From positions 1-44,802 of the forward strand of contig JAAAJB010000278.1 in assembly GCA_016098155.1 (NCBI GenBank): a stretch of DNA of 44,802 nucleotides, in the 5' to 3' direction. The notes under the pieces were generated by a model. It had not been told where the DNA came from, made no database searches, and was given only the letters and a program-made list of their open reading frames with translations. The stretch comes from Actinomortierella ambigua. Taxonomy: Eukaryota > Mortierellomycota > Mortierellomycetes > Mortierellales > Mortierellaceae. Positions 11,643 to 23,973 of this stretch are shown in pieces; the stretch's first letter is position 1, and every line of letters starts with the position of its first letter. The position numbers and the translations under genes were made by a program.

Positions 11643-12709
11643 TTTAGAAGACACGAAGAAGAAGAAGTTTGAAGAACAACGAAGTACCACAATTTTCTGT
11701 AGTTTTATTTTTACTCGCATTATATTCCAAAAAAAAAAGATGTTACCCAAAATTCTGTATATTTCGAAAACTTTAGCTTGTGGTAGGCACTCTTTTTGAT
11801 TGGAGTGTTAGGTTGATTGACTGGGTGGGGCTGTTTCGGATTACACATCTTCTACGGATAGGGCCCAGCCGTGGGGTAGGGGTGCAAAGCTCCCCAAAGA
11901 AGCCTCTCCATGAAGTAAAGAGTAGAATGCTAGAATGCAGGGGAAAGAAACTATCATGTCTCTCTCCGAGTGTGCGCTTATCCTTTGGCATCCACTTGCA
12001 CTTGCAAGATTAAGCATTTCAGAGGCAATCTCCACAAGAGCGAACAAGTATTTGACCTGGAATAGGATACATGTAGAATGGCGCTCAGGGCCTCATCCAT
12101 GGAGATGCTATTGGCACGGGTAGGCAGGAGGTGAGGAGAGAAGGGTGTGTGTGCATGACGTGCATTGTGGGGGGAGTGTGGAGGGGGTGTGTCACCAATT
12201 CCGTTGTAGCATAGCATGTTGCCTTTCAATGCTGCTGTTGATGGTGCTGCTGGTTGGTCAGCCCACTTTGTCCTCCTCCACAGCCTTGCAATACAAACAG
12301 CCGAAGAGAGCTAGACTGGACTAGCTCCATGCTCTACGCGTTGTCGATGCTACCTGCAAGAGGAGAGTGTGGGTCCTGAGTACAAGAATGAACAAGTGAC
12401 CGACCTGCTGCTGCTGTTGCCGCTGTTTGGCTGGCTGAGCGAGGGGAAATTTAAAGTGAAGTTCGTTGTGTTCTTTTGTCTCTATATTCTTTGTTCCACT
12501 TTCCCACCTTCGGGTTCTCACGCCCTTTTTTTTCTTTCCGTTCCTCCATCACATCACTCTCTTTCATCTTGTTTGTTCATTCAATGGTTGCAACTGTCAC
12601 TCGGTAGCACACACACACACACACACATATACACATACAGACACACACTCTCTTTCTCTTTCTCTCCTTCTCGTTCATTTCATTCCATTTCTCTTCGTTT
12701 GTCTCATTC
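11643..12709. other. Intergenic region after ATP-citrate lyase
   Basis: It holds the 3' region of ATP-citrate lyase and the leader of the next gene. A (CA)n microsatellite lies at about 12608-12628, and C/T-rich leader sequence runs to 12705. No gene is supported; the small frames here look random. Confidence 0.6.
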
Positions 12710-15700
12710 ATGCTAAAGTTTGTCAAGGAAGGGGCCCTCGATATCCTGGCCCTCACCCTCCCATCCTCGTTACTCGAGTCCATCCGCAAAATTTCCGAGG
12801 AGGAGCTGCTGCCTCCCTCGCCGGTGTCGCACAAGCAGCGTCAGCCTCGTGCTCGCACGCAAAAGCAGGCCCAGCAGGAGACTGCAAACTTTCGCAGACG
12901 TCAGGAGGGGCCGCATCCCCAACAGTTCCTCTCCTCCTCCTCTTCTTCCCTACCATCCCCAGAATCCACCTTCTCCACAAAAAATACTGAAGCAAGGCAA
13001 AGGAGGAGGATTAGGAAAAAGGGGGGTACAAGGAGACGTCTCGCCACCAATGGCGATCTGCAGCAGCAACATCGGGACCAAGACCAGGACCAGGACCAAG
13101 ACCAAGGCCCTCGTGGATTGCAGGCTCGTCACCACAGCGAACGAGACACATTAGTCTTTCCCGGTGACCACCATAAACAGAGTTTAATCGCCGTTCACCT
13201 CAACACGACTCAGCAGCACAACGATGACAACGACCCTTGTTCTCAGCAGCGGTCATCCCAGCGGCCGTTGAACCTTCGGAGTCTCGATCACACTCAAGAA
13301 GACGACGACGACGAAGGGTGGTGGCGTCGGGCGAGCAAACTGTCCATCCACCCTCACGATCAAAACCCTCTTCTGCAACAGGGCGGCAACCACTCGCTCT
13401 ACGCTGATGATGACTCTGACTATGACAGCATTGAGGTCGACAGCGACTACGACTCGGATGTCTATGCCATGGGTGACTCACCAGACCAGCAGCGCAGAGT
13501 CCAGGACCTGCCGTACGAGGTGCTGGCGCACATCCTTGGGTTCCTACCCGCCTCTGATCTAATGAGTGCGCTGAGTGTCTGTCGCCAGTGGCGCCAGATC
13601 GCCCTTCTTGAGACGCGGCAGGTCGACATTTCCGAATGCTTCCCTCAGGACTGCCTCGGACTCGACTCCCGCGAGGAATATAGTGACTTTGAGTTTGTTG
13701 TTCATCTCTTTTCAACCTTTCCGCTCATCTCCACCATTATCATCAAGGAGCGCTACCTGCGCGATCGCGATATGCGCGTCGTCACAGCCGGTATCTTGGC
13801 CGGCAAGATGGCCTTCACCCACTGGAGCCCACACTTTGCGGAGATGGAGCGCCAATACCAATTGCACCTCAATGCATCCTCCTCCTCCTCCACTTTGGCC
13901 CCGCAGTCGCAGGATCGGCAGGATAACACCGAGGAGCGGGCGCAGCCTCAACAATGCAGTCCACACGGAATCACGTGCACGGCGACTTGCAACAGCAGCA
14001 ACAGTGGCCATACACGTATCATTCCCAAGATAATGCGAGGATCCATCAAGGAGGAGCTGTTGAGGTTCTCCAGGTCGGTGGCGACCTATGTCCTTGTGCC
14101 ACAAACAAGAAACACGCTTCGCAAAAAGATCCAGGCCCAACTGCAGGCCAACCTGGAGCAGAAGCATCAGCAGGACTATTGGTGGATGGTTCAGGAAGGG
14201 TTCCAACCCGAGCGACGCCCGCCCGTCAATGCCAGTACCATCACGGACAAGCATGCACTCGTGCCTATCACCCACTACCGGTTCCAGGACTGCTGCTTTG
14301 CCAATGACTGGGGCGCCAACATGGATCTCAACAAGCTGCCGATGATTGGTCTCGCCGCCGCCATCTCGAACCAGGGCCTCGTTGTCGATCTCGACGGCTC
14401 TTATGGAGCCCCATCCAAGAGCGTCAAGACTATGTTGGGCTTTTGCTTTGGCCCGAATTGTGTCATCTCACTAGCGTTTGGGTTCCGACATACCCATATG
14501 GAGCTTGAGCATGTCACTGAGATGATGAGCGAAAACAATATCCTTTACAGGATGGACATTGTCAATGCACCCGCTTACCAGGACTTGATCCTTTTGCCGG
14601 CCTTGAGGGGTTTGGGCAGGCTACTGACGCAGATGCAACGTTGCTGCCTCGAGCTGGATGAGCAGGGCCTGCAAATCAACCTCCAGGAGGCGGCTACAGT
14701 CTTTCAAGGGCTCGCAAGGGATCTGGCGTTGGCGGAGGAAATTATACAGGACGACACAAAGGAGGATGAGGAGGAGGATTGCGAGGAGCAACAGAGGAAT
14801 AAGGGGGCAAGGACATCTGGAGATCGATCTCCGCGACCCTTGTCGACATCGTCTCGATCAGCCTTATTGAAGAACCAAGGAGCAAATGGAGCGGCCGCTA
14901 GTTTTGTGGATCCGATTGAGGCGTTGGCCGGGCAGCTCGTGTTTCCGCCATCGGCCAAGGACCAGGACAAGCAGCGGACTGCCAAGGTGATTTTACGAGG
15001 TGTCGTCGCGGAGGGTCTGAAGGGCTTGTTGAGCACGCGGGACAAGACGACTGGTCAGGCGTTGCTTCATACCTTGGCGTGGCGAAGGCACTATTCGTCG
15101 ACCATGGCCCAGTTGGAGTCTCAGGAGGCGCAGGCCACCAAGCGTGAAGGTCGGAGGAAACGAGCCCATCATCCGTCTAAACCATCCACCACCACCCGGT
15201 CGACTTCTATGGACTCTATCTTCCCGTCGAGCCAACAACCCCAACGTCGGCCTTCATCGTCTGACCACCGTCGACAACAGCCACAGCACCAAGAGCCCAT
15301 GCAGCATCAGCAGCATCAGCAGCAGCAGCAACAGTCACAACCAATCGCCGTCCCAACAGCTCGAGAATCGGGGTTCCTTTCGACGAGCCCGCCTTCGCTG
15401 GCGATCTTGAGAGCAGCCCTGCCAGCTGCTTTATCGTCGTTCCCTCTCACCCTTCGTCGTCGGAGTTTGCCATTGGTTTGGTTTGGCAGCAGCCCTCCTC
15501 GCTGGAGCACGAGTCACGGCAGTGACAGCGAGAGCAGCAGCAGCAGCAGCAGCAGTAAGGGCGATGAAGACTCTGACGACAGTGAAAGCGATCATGAAAC
15601 TGGAGCCGAGGGCGAGAAGGAGGAAGGGGAGGAGCAGAAGGGGCGTGCTGTTGGCAGCCTTTCCAAAAATATTCTTCAACGGCAACATGGTAACCTAGGC

Positions 15701-16045
15701 GATAACGATGGCGAAAACGATTGCTACAGCGACGGCGACGACAATGACGAACATGACCACGAACACGACGGCGAGGAGGCTACAGATTGGCTGCTGCTGG
15801 GATTCCCTTGGAGTCGAGAGGAGCGACGGCAGCTAGCAAGGCTCGATCACTATCACCCGATCCTGGTGGCGTTGCGGATGGCCAAGGTGTTGCTGGACAA
15901 GGGGGCGGACCCAAATGTATTTAATAATGATGGGCGGCCAGCAGCCGTGTGTGCGTCGTTCATGGGGTTTCAACCGATGGAGACGCTTCTGGTTCGACAT
16001 GGCGGGATTCTTCGGGAGCTCACTCGTATCCGAGAGACGATGTAG
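12710..16045 (+). CDS. F-box protein with C-terminal ankyrin-like repeat
   Basis: This is a single exon of 1111 residues. The F-box lies at about residues 264-305 (LPYEVLAHILGFL...LMSALSVCRQW), which suggests a substrate-recognition subunit of an SCF ubiquitin ligase that binds Skp1. The N-terminal 260 residues are basic, then Gln/Asp/His-rich and probably disordered, including a DQ repeat. Residues about 300-850 form the main folded region, with no repeats I can name. A low-complexity Gln, Ser and acidic stretch covers about 860-1035. The end (about 1049-1111) carries an ankyrin-like motif (VLLDKGADPNVFNNDGRPA, then a second helix pair). F-box and ankyrin assignments are by motif; the substrate is unknown. 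The start is the first ATG after a pyrimidine-rich leader. Confidence 0.8.
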   Translation: MLKFVKEGALDILALTLPSSLLESIRKISEEELLPPSPVSHKQRQPRARTQKQAQQETANFRRRQEGPHPQQFLSSSSSSLPSPESTFSTKNTEARQRRRIRKKGGTRRRLATNGDLQQQHRDQDQDQDQDQGPRGLQARHHSERDTLVFPGDHHKQSLIAVHLNTTQQHNDDNDPCSQQRSSQRPLNLRSLDHTQEDDDDEGWWRRASKLSIHPHDQNPLLQQGGNHSLYADDDSDYDSIEVDSDYDSDVYAMGDSPDQQRRVQDLPYEVLAHILGFLPASDLMSALSVCRQWRQIALLETRQVDISECFPQDCLGLDSREEYSDFEFVVHLFSTFPLISTIIIKERYLRDRDMRVVTAGILAGKMAFTHWSPHFAEMERQYQLHLNASSSSSTLAPQSQDRQDNTEERAQPQQCSPHGITCTATCNSSNSGHTRIIPKIMRGSIKEELLRFSRSVATYVLVPQTRNTLRKKIQAQLQANLEQKHQQDYWWMVQEGFQPERRPPVNASTITDKHALVPITHYRFQDCCFANDWGANMDLNKLPMIGLAAAISNQGLVVDLDGSYGAPSKSVKTMLGFCFGPNCVISLAFGFRHTHMELEHVTEMMSENNILYRMDIVNAPAYQDLILLPALRGLGRLLTQMQRCCLELDEQGLQINLQEAATVFQGLARDLALAEEIIQDDTKEDEEEDCEEQQRNKGARTSGDRSPRPLSTSSRSALLKNQGANGAAASFVDPIEALAGQLVFPPSAKDQDKQRTAKVILRGVVAEGLKGLLSTRDKTTGQALLHTLAWRRHYSSTMAQLESQEAQATKREGRRKRAHHPSKPSTTTRSTSMDSIFPSSQQPQRRPSSSDHRRQQPQHQEPMQHQQHQQQQQQSQPIAVPTARESGFLSTSPPSLAILRAALPAALSSFPLTLRRRSLPLVWFGSSPPRWSTSHGSDSESSSSSSSSKGDEDSDDSESDHETGAEGEKEEGEEQKGRAVGSLSKNILQRQHGNLGDNDGENDCYSDGDDNDEHDHEHDGEEATDWLLLGFPWSREERRQLARLDHYHPILVALRMAKVLLDKGADPNVFNNDGRPAAVCASFMGFQPMETLLVRHGGILRELTRIRETM

Positions 16046-16832
16046 ATCTATACAATAATGTAACGCCACTAATGGTTCCTTTTTTCTCACGTTGTTGTTT
16101 GTTTGTGTATATATTTTACATCTCATCTCTTGTGTTCCCACAGCATTGAGGTCAGCAGAGAGGCTCACAGCAACCTGTCTTCTCTCTCGTTATCTATCTA
16201 CTTGGACACAGACCCACAATTTACACGTTGAGGTTGGACGTGAGGGTTGGAGATAAAGCTGATCGAAGAGATACATGTCCAGCCTGGAACCCAATGTTTA
16301 GGGAGAGAAAAGGAAGAGAGCCGTTGGGATACCTTATATTACTTTTACATGTGGGCGCAAGGGGGTGGGCAGAGAAAAGGTACATGCAAAAAAAAAAAAG
16401 AAAAAAAATCAACGCACAGTTCGTCTCTGGATGACACGCGTGTATCACGCTGTCATTGAATTACCAGATGTGCATGTACGAGAGCTTTTTGTGTTTTCCA
16501 GGGCGAGCAAAACAGCAGTAGAGATTCTCTTGTTTTGAATGGTACCACTTGTTGCTGTTGCTGCTTTGCAACCTAAGCAGGCGGTGGGGAGAAACCTTGT
16601 TGGTGGTGCCTGTCTGCCAGTCAGTCAGTCAGTCAAAACATCGCCCACATACTCTTTCAGCTCTTCGTTCCTAACCGGCACCCCTTTTTTCCCTTTTGAT
16701 TCATCCCTTTTCATTGTCTACATCCCAGCACACTCCTGATTCAGTCGAGTGTTGTTCATCTCCCCTGGACCCACCTCTCTCTCCTTCTTCCATCTCCTCC
16801 TATTCCTCCTATTCCTTCCTTCTCCTATTGTA
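16046..16832. other. Intergenic region
   Basis: No gene is supported here. It contains an A-rich run at about 16387-16408, four cagt repeats near 16618-16633, and a C/T-rich leader running to the ATG at 16833. Confidence 0.6.
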
Positions 16833-18783
16833 ATGTTCTTCAAGTCGATTGTTGCTGCGCTGGGTGCAGCTGCATTCCTCGCTCCCTCGGCTCATGCCCA
16901 AGACACCTGCTTGAACGGATCCCTGAGTATGTTGTGGCCCTCTTCATTGTTTCCACCCTAATATAGTGAGGATATCAGAGAGAGAGAGAGAGAAAAAGAA
17001 AAACAGCCCTATTCTGTTCTGTACCTGACTAATGCCACTTTGTTGTCTTTCTTTTCCCGTCCCACAGGCGGCACAACGAACAATCGTTATACCGGCGCCT
17101 TCTTCGAGGTGGTAACCCTGAAGGACACATGGTTGGTCGAGGTTAAAGACTTGAACAATGCCGCACAAGCAAAAGCCGACTACGCCCTCTCCTGCGACCC
17201 CCTACAAACGGTTCTGAACCCTGGCTCTGGATGGTCATTGGAGTATGGTGTAGTACAGGTGCCCGCGACAGCTGTTGGCATCATCGACAAGTATGCCATG
17301 ACCTATATTGAGGTAAAAAAAAAAAAGAGAAGGAAAATGAAAAGCAGGGGCCTGCAAGGCACTCCAAAGCACCCCTCTTGATGCCAGTGTTTAGAGCAAG
17401 CAATTGATGACAATATCAATATTTTCTTCACCGTCTCACATATTCTCTCCCTACTCCCCACTCCCCACTAGTTGCTTGGCAAGCGAACGACCATCCGAAA
17501 GATTCAGGATCCAACCATGGTCGTTTCTCCATGCATTCAAAAGATGCTCGAGACGGGCCAAGCAAAAGAGCTGTCTGCAACACCAGACGACACAGAGGCA
17601 GCAGATCTGGGCGTGATCGTCACGCCAACGACACAGGGCGTGCCCAAGGCATTCTTGGTACAACAAGACGACAACGTTGAGCCTCTGAAGCGTGTGGAGC
17701 TGATCAAGCTTTACTCGCTTCTGTACAACATGCCGGCCGAAGGCGACCGCATCTACAACCTCATTGTGGACTCGTACGGCAACATTCAAAGGAGTCTGGT
17801 CACGATCCCTGATCAGAATAAGAAGCGCATCGCATGGGTCCGATACGACTTTCCTGCTCAAACTTGGTACCTCCAAACGACCGCCTTTGCCATGAAGATC
17901 ATCCAAGCCGCTGGTATGAGAGAAGCAAAATCGTTGTCTTTTTTTTATTTTTTTTTGTCATTCCGTTGTCATATGAATCCACTCTACTCACGCAAAAAAA
18001 CGCACACATACACATGTGCACTTCCCCCCCCCCTTCCTTCCTTGTGTAGGCGGCGTGCCGATGGGCAATGACGACGATCTCAACTCACAAACACCGCGTG
18101 AAGTCGCACTGCAGGTACAGGACCTCCGATACTTCCTCGACAACGCACAGATGGTGATTGACGGAACCGAGTTTACGCCCGCGAACCTCCAGGGCAACGA
18201 GACACCATTGGACGCATGGCGTCGGTTGGCCGGGTACGAGACAAACGAGCTGCCCAAGATTATCGAGAAGCGCGAGCTGTACTCGCTGGACCGCGAAGTC
18301 AACGTCAACGGCACGTCGAGCTACAAGTTCCGTGTCGCGGCCCGTCCAGATTTGCTCCTCATGGACGTTGTCATGGCCCAGTACCCCGACTTTGACGCGA
18401 CTTACAAGATGCAGTTCCTGCGCGAGTTTGCGACGACGGAAGGCCCCAAGGTCGTCTACGAGGCAAAAGATTGCCCCGATCCGGCTCAGTTGACCCAGCG
18501 TGATATCGTCACCGTCCCCAATGTCCGCATCTACAGTGGCGATAACACGACGCCGCCGGCTTTGGTCGGATGCACTCAGTACCTGGATCCCAGTTGCAGT
18601 ACCGGCAGCAGCAGCAAGTCTGGAGGTGTATCAACGGCGGTGATTGTGACGGTCGTTGTGTTGGCGGTCGTGATGGCGTCGGTGTTTGCATTCTTCTTCC
18701 GCCGGTGGAGCCGTAAGACCAAGGAGGAGGCCTTTATTGAGCTCGAGGATGAGATGGAGCGCGACATTCCTTTGCGGTGGTAG
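16833..18783 (+). CDS. Secreted-type, single-span membrane protein of unknown function
   Basis: There are four exons: 16833-16926, 17068-17312, 17472-17913 and 18050-18783. The sum is 1515 nt, or 504 residues. All three introns are GT-AG and the phases fit (1, 0, 1). A signal peptide is clear (basic start, hydrophobic core, SAHA cleavage before QDTCLNGS, about residue 23). The large ectodomain carries several N-glycosylation sequons (NGS, NET, NGT, NTT) and a few Cys. A transmembrane helix lies at about 454-477. It is followed by a basic stop-transfer stretch (RRWSRK) and a short acidic cytoplasmic tail, so type I topology is expected. I recognise no domain family. Location would be plasma membrane or endomembrane, with the ectodomain outside or lumenal. 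Confidence 0.8.
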
Positions 18784-19101
18784 ACCATTTTTATTTATTC
18801 ATTCTGCTTTTTATTATTTTTCCTTCCTATGTTGGAACAAACCACCAAACGACGACTACTTCATCGTAGTATATAAATGGATATGTATTTTTTTCACCCC
18901 CCCTTCTCAAATTCATTTGGAACCTAATGTCAGCCTTTTCATCCAATCCCCAACACGTTAGCGGGATTCAGCATAACAACTTCAACAGCAACAAAGGTGT
19001 TTTGAACCGATCCAATTGGTCTTTACCGTTCCTTCGGGTCTATTCAAGATGTCTTTACAATATTTTTTCCGATGCTTTCTTTTTTCAACCTTTTATTCGT
19101 T
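18784..19101. other. Convergent intergenic region
   Basis: These 318 bp lie between the plus-strand membrane protein gene and the minus-strand gene ending at 19102. Both 3' ends lie here. I see no gene. Confidence 0.6.
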
Positions 19102-20305
19102 TCACTTGACCATTGTGATAGCAGCCCGGAGGTGTTGTTTCAGCTTCGCCTTCTCGGCGTATAGGGCTTGTACGTTGGTCTGACGGGCCTCGGTCAATTG
19201 TGCTACGGTGACTTTGCTAGGTTGTGATGCTGTGGTGGTGGCTGCAGGTACTCCGCTCTCCCCAGGTGTAGGTGCTGTCTGACCCATGGTCATCGCTTGA
19301 GGAGTAGTTGGAACACCGCCGCCTGTTGCTGCTGGGGTATTGGAGGCGCCGGCAGCGTGTCCTGGTCCTGGGGGTGGAGACATGATCATGGCGGTGGGTG
19401 TAGATGTCAAGGATCCCGGGAACGGTGCTGGCGATGTCATGATTGTATCACCACCGCCGCTCGTTGTCAATGTGGCTGTAGGATGAGTGCTTGCAGCAGC
19501 AGCAGCTGCTGCCGCTGCTGCTGCTTGGCTATTCTGCAGACTTGTCTGCATCATCCGTGGGGTCATACCGCTGCTATTGGGTGACATGAAGGTCATAGTG
19601 CCGGCTGGAGTACTTGCGGCCGATACAAGGCCAGGCACACCAGCTGTCGTCCCGGAAGTGGCTCCTGAGAGCTGTTGCAGACTCAGGGCTCCAAACCCTG
19701 AAGATTTAGCGTGGGCCATCAAAGTCTCGAGAAGCGATAGGAGATTGGCCGTGTCAGCTATGAGAAACAAAAAAAACACACACAAACAAAGAGTCGCGCC
19801 AGGTCGGAGAATCACAAATGAGAGGATGTTTAGCCGTCGTGGCGCGCCACAAGAAAGACCATGTTATGAAACCGGATGGGCACTTTGGTGTGTATTGTGT
19901 GTGTATTGTGTGTGTATCGTTACCCATGGCCTCGCTCTGTGCATATGGGTGCTTGAACGATTCTTCGCTGCAGGATAGGAAATTTAAGACTGGAATAATT
20001 TAGTGAACCATGTACATTCACGGTTGCGTGCTTCTTCTTTCTTCATTGAAGTATAAAGGAAAAAAAAAGCAGAGAAGCAGAGAAGCAGAGAAGCAGCAGC
20101 ATGAGCTTACTTCATGTTGCCTTTCTTCGAGTGTCCCTTACATCTTGTGGAACATGAGCAGGCCTTTACGCTCGATTTCGCCGAGTTGGGTGAGGAGGAC
20201 CTGCATCTGGGCAGACCATTCGCGGTCGAATGACTGTGCGGATTGAATGGAGGATGGTGCCTGGACAGGCTGGGGGGTGTGTGGGTGATTTCGAGGCGAA
20301 GCCAT
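19102..20305 (-). CDS. Three-exon gene with a 44-nt microexon; unknown, transcription-cofactor-like composition
   Basis: Exons are complement(20142-20305), complement(19924-19967) and complement(19102-19757). The total is 864 nt, or 287 residues. Joining exons 1 and 3 directly gives a stop. The 44-nt microexon (acceptor TCCTGCAG, donor GTAACG) restores the frame and reads IEESFKHPYAQSEAM across the joins, making one continuous N-terminal helical region of about residues 25-90. A Thr/Gly/Pro/Ala-rich linker with a poly-Ala run follows. A C-terminal charged helix (LTEARQTNVQALYAEKAKLK) ends the protein. Two helical ends around a disordered linker are common in small Mediator-type cofactors, but that is only a guess. 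The chosen start is MASPRN at 20305; an in-frame Met at 20452 looks like leader sequence. Confidence 0.65.
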
Positions 20306-21219
20306 GGTGGAAAGGATTGAGAGTGGGGAGAATGTAGCGCGCGTGTGTGGAGTTGGGAGTGTTGGTAGTTCTAGTCTCGAGCGCACCACGCTGGTTAGTT
20401 GAGAGGGTGCAAAGTAAAGCTCTAACTGATCCCCTGTTCTCTTTGCACACATTCTTCTGATTCGCCGTCACAGTATGGGGGGACCTGGGTATATTTCATA
20501 CGGAGGGGGTTTGTTTGTATCCCTATCGTGCCGTACTATAGCTTTACAACATGGGTTCCATGAGTGAGAGTGTTGTTTATCTGTTCGTGAGTCTGTTCAT
20601 TTTTCTCTCCCACGGGCCAGGTTTGCCTTGCATATGTCTCGGGACTGAATACCCCCAGCTTGGTTGCAAGTGTAACGACAAATACAACCCGACACCAACC
20701 CAACCAACCAAACCATCCCCTACCACTCCCCCCACCATTCCTTTTCTAGTACGTAGTCAGTCAACAAACAGCAAAACGCGCGCTGAGAAACAGAAACCCC
20801 CCAATGCCCTCCCTCTTTTTTTTCTCTCTTTTCTTTATAAGTCGACTCCTTCCCCTCCTTCCCCTCTCCCTTCTTGTTTGCTGGTGTTTCTATTTCTACT
20901 CTATCGCTACTACTTTCCCCCTTCACTCCCTCTCCTCCTCACTTCCCGCCTTTTACCCGCATTGCTCGCATGCCTCATATTGCCTCCTCAGCTACAACAT
21001 ATTGACTGCAGCAGCCCTTCTTGAATATACGTCAGATACACCCCCTCCTCTCGCCCCTCGTTCTTTCTGGTCCTCTTCTTCCCTTCTCCTTCTGGCACAT
21101 TCTCACTTGTTCTCTCTCTCGTATACTCGCTCGCCCCCCCCCTCTTCTTCTTCTCCCTCCTCCTCTGCGCTTTATCCCATATCCCCATCTCTTCTTCCCT
21201 CTTACAATCTTCCTCCTAC
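20306..21219. other. Divergent intergenic region
   Basis: It lies between the minus-strand microexon gene and the plus-strand gene starting at 21220, so it probably holds both promoters. Most of 20800-21215 is C/T-rich leader-type sequence. No coding region is supported. Confidence 0.55.
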
Positions 21220-23973
21220 ATGGCCACATTGCAACAGAGTACCGCTCAGGCGGGTTTCATCCAGATAGATGCCAGTGTAAGCCAAAGGGTCGAGAAAACC
21301 AAAAGGGGTGGGGCACCATAGTCCCTGTGGGAAAAAAAGCAAACGTTGCTGAAAAACATTGGTGGCCAATTGTACAATCGCCAACCACACCCCACTCCTC
21401 CCTTCTCCTTATTTCTCGCCACCTTGTTGTGTCTCGTCCACGTTTCTCACTCTCTTGTCACTCGTTAACAGCCTACTGCTTCTCCTCCACTTCGAGCTCT
21501 GCGACATCATCGTCGATCCTGTCACCGAGTATGGCCGCCTTCTCTGGAGATCAAACTGGCCCGTTTATCCATCGACGAAGGAGCCGGATCCACTCAACCA
21601 CGCACTCATGTAGAGGGAGCAGCAGACTTTCATGGCCAATGGGGCCACAGGCCCACCATGCCCAACCTCCCTACATCTCAAGCAAGTGCCATGGACCAGG
21701 ATGACTCTTTGATCCGCACTCGCCACAGTCGTTCGGAACGAACCTCTTTGGCAACTACGGGCTTCTATTCCGACCCTACAGCTGCGACAGACGACATGGT
21801 ACTCCCGCCCCTGAAGCGGGCTCCATCATTGCCATCTTTGCATGGCAGTGGCAGCGACACGCCGGCTGTCCAGTTCCGCCAACCCCAGGAGACTTTGGAT
21901 GATGCCTTCGCTTCGATTGACTTTCGGCCAATGATTATGGGCGACGCAGGCGGCTTGCACATCACAGCAAGCCCCGAGGTCACACCACATATTCACCCAT
22001 TGGACGATCCATCGTCGCCTTTCTCGCCCACCTCGCCACTGTTGTTGACACCCGCCCATACGGCAACCAGCATGATCAGTGCATCGGCCAGCATGGCCAT
22101 CGACTTTCCCCTGTCGTCCTCCCTGGAGACCGGCATGATGGATCTGGTGGTGGACGAGAGCGAGTTTGGGCAGGATTTATTCATGCGTGCTCCCCCGTCG
22201 CGCGCGGCCAGTTTGGTGAACCCAGCTGATGTGGCGTTTGTTGTTTCGGCTCCAACGGCCGCTGATACTGAACCGGTGTGGTCAGGAGACTCTGATTCAA
22301 GGATGAAGGATGGATGGGGTGGACAGTCCCTTGGTTTCAGGCACATGAGCGTGGATCTTCTTCAGGAGCGGCCACAGCAGCGCCGCCACCGGCATTCTCG
22401 CAACTATGACAACCATCACCATCATCACCACCACCACCACCACCACCATCATCCTCACCAACTCTACCAAAGCAGAAGCAAAAGTCAAGGCGAAGATGAA
22501 AGCCAAAACCAAAGCTATGGCAGCATGCTTAGCGAGGCTAACGCCTTTACATACGAGACAAAGCATCATCGTCGACGTGATCTGGATCCTTCCTTAGTAA
22601 GCGATGGCTCCGATGTTTCACGACAGAGCAAGCGCCACCAGCGTGAACGCCACCATAGCCGCGGCCAACACCACGACCATCACGGTCACAGAGACCGAGA
22701 ACCACTTGAAACAGGAGCAGGAGCAGTAGGAGCAACAGAGATGACAAAGGAGAAGACGGTGGCAGCAGCAGCAGAGGCAGCCACAGTAGGCGACTGGGCA
22801 CCTGGGCAACAGAGCATATTGAATACGAGGGGCGACGATCATCCAGTACATCCAGTTGCGCCATTGGACGTCAATATTTCACCCATCCTGACACCTTTCA
22901 CGCCTCCTCTCGACTTTACATCTCTGAGCATGCCCTCCGATATGTCCTCTGTGAAGCAGCAAGAACAACAGCGGGATGGTCCTGGTCTATTACCCACATT
23001 GGTTTCTCCTATCACCCAAGGACGCGAATTGCTCAGCCCTCCATGGACTATCCAGCCCAGTCACGACCAGTGGCGATCACCAACGGTGTCATCGCTCGCT
23101 GAACCGGACGACTGGCATCGCACTTCACACCACCACCACAACACCCAGCCAAGGCAATATACCACCGTGGCCTTTGGACATCCCTTTTCTGCACAAGCAT
23201 TACATAAGGATGCCAAAGGAAACCAAGACGGAAGTGGTCGTGAGCCATCTGACTCACCCAACAGCAGCATCCCGACGCGGTTACGGAGTCCTGGCAATCT
23301 ATCAGTGGACGAACAGTTGCGCGATGTACACCCTATCGCCCTCATGTCGAGCATGGCTCAGGATTTACCTCGAGAGCGACATTCAAATCGACACCATCCT
23401 CATACATTCGGGATGCCAGCCATCGTGGAAGGTGTGTGTACACCCGGACCAGGGTTGAAGAGATTATCGAGCAACAGAAACCAGGAAGGCCACGAACAGG
23501 GTTCATTTTCGGAAACAACAACACAAACCACAGCAGCAACTATCGAGCGCACTATGGCCAAGAACACGGTTCTTCAAAGCCCATTCATAGACAAAGATGG
23601 GCGTGCCGTGAAGAAGGAGTCAGAGCCGGAGCGCGAGGGGGAGCAATCCGATCGTGGCGCTCATTCGCTCCTGGAGGGTATTCTACGGGATCCGGACACT
23701 CATTGCAATGTACCGATGATTGAGGCTCATGACGAACTATCTCCCTACGAGATCTGTCGGCTCGAAGATGAAGAACGGCAGGACCGGATGATGCAGACGG
23801 ACGATGACAGCGACAATGGCAATAACTGTGGAGGAAACGAATGCCACAGCCGGGCATCAGCCACCACACTCCCCGCCAGTCTTTACCACCACAGGGTGCA
23901 GAAGGGAGAGCAACATGCTCATGATGAGGCTTTTCTGATCCAGGAGGCTTTTAACAAAGAGAACCGGAGATGA
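21220..23973 (+). CDS. Long disordered Ser/Pro/His-rich protein, unrecognised
   Basis: The proposed exons are 21220-21276 (19 codons, MATLQQS...) and 21472-23973, giving 852 residues. The donor is AGT|GTAAGC and the acceptor GTTAACAG, with a 195-nt phase-0 intron. The frame opens exactly at the acceptor, where a TAA lies just upstream, which favours this model. If it is wrong, the first good ATG of the large frame is 21658 (771 residues). The protein looks mostly disordered. It has Ser/Pro-rich segments with SP motifs (SSPFSPTSP), a long His run near genomic 22410-22455, Arg/His-rich and poly-Ala parts, and an acidic tail ending FNKENRR. No domain is recognised. A nuclear or phosphoregulatory role is possible but unsupported. 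Confidence 0.65.

Noticed and set aside
10278..11750. 490-codon open frame on the minus strand in the second half of ATP-citrate lyase
   Set aside because: Same reason: a mirror of the coding strand, with no recognisable domain.
20551..21024. 157-codon Pro/Ser/Leu-rich frame before the 21220 gene
   Set aside because: It is made of C/T-rich leader-type sequence with no domain or splice signals that join it to a neighbour.
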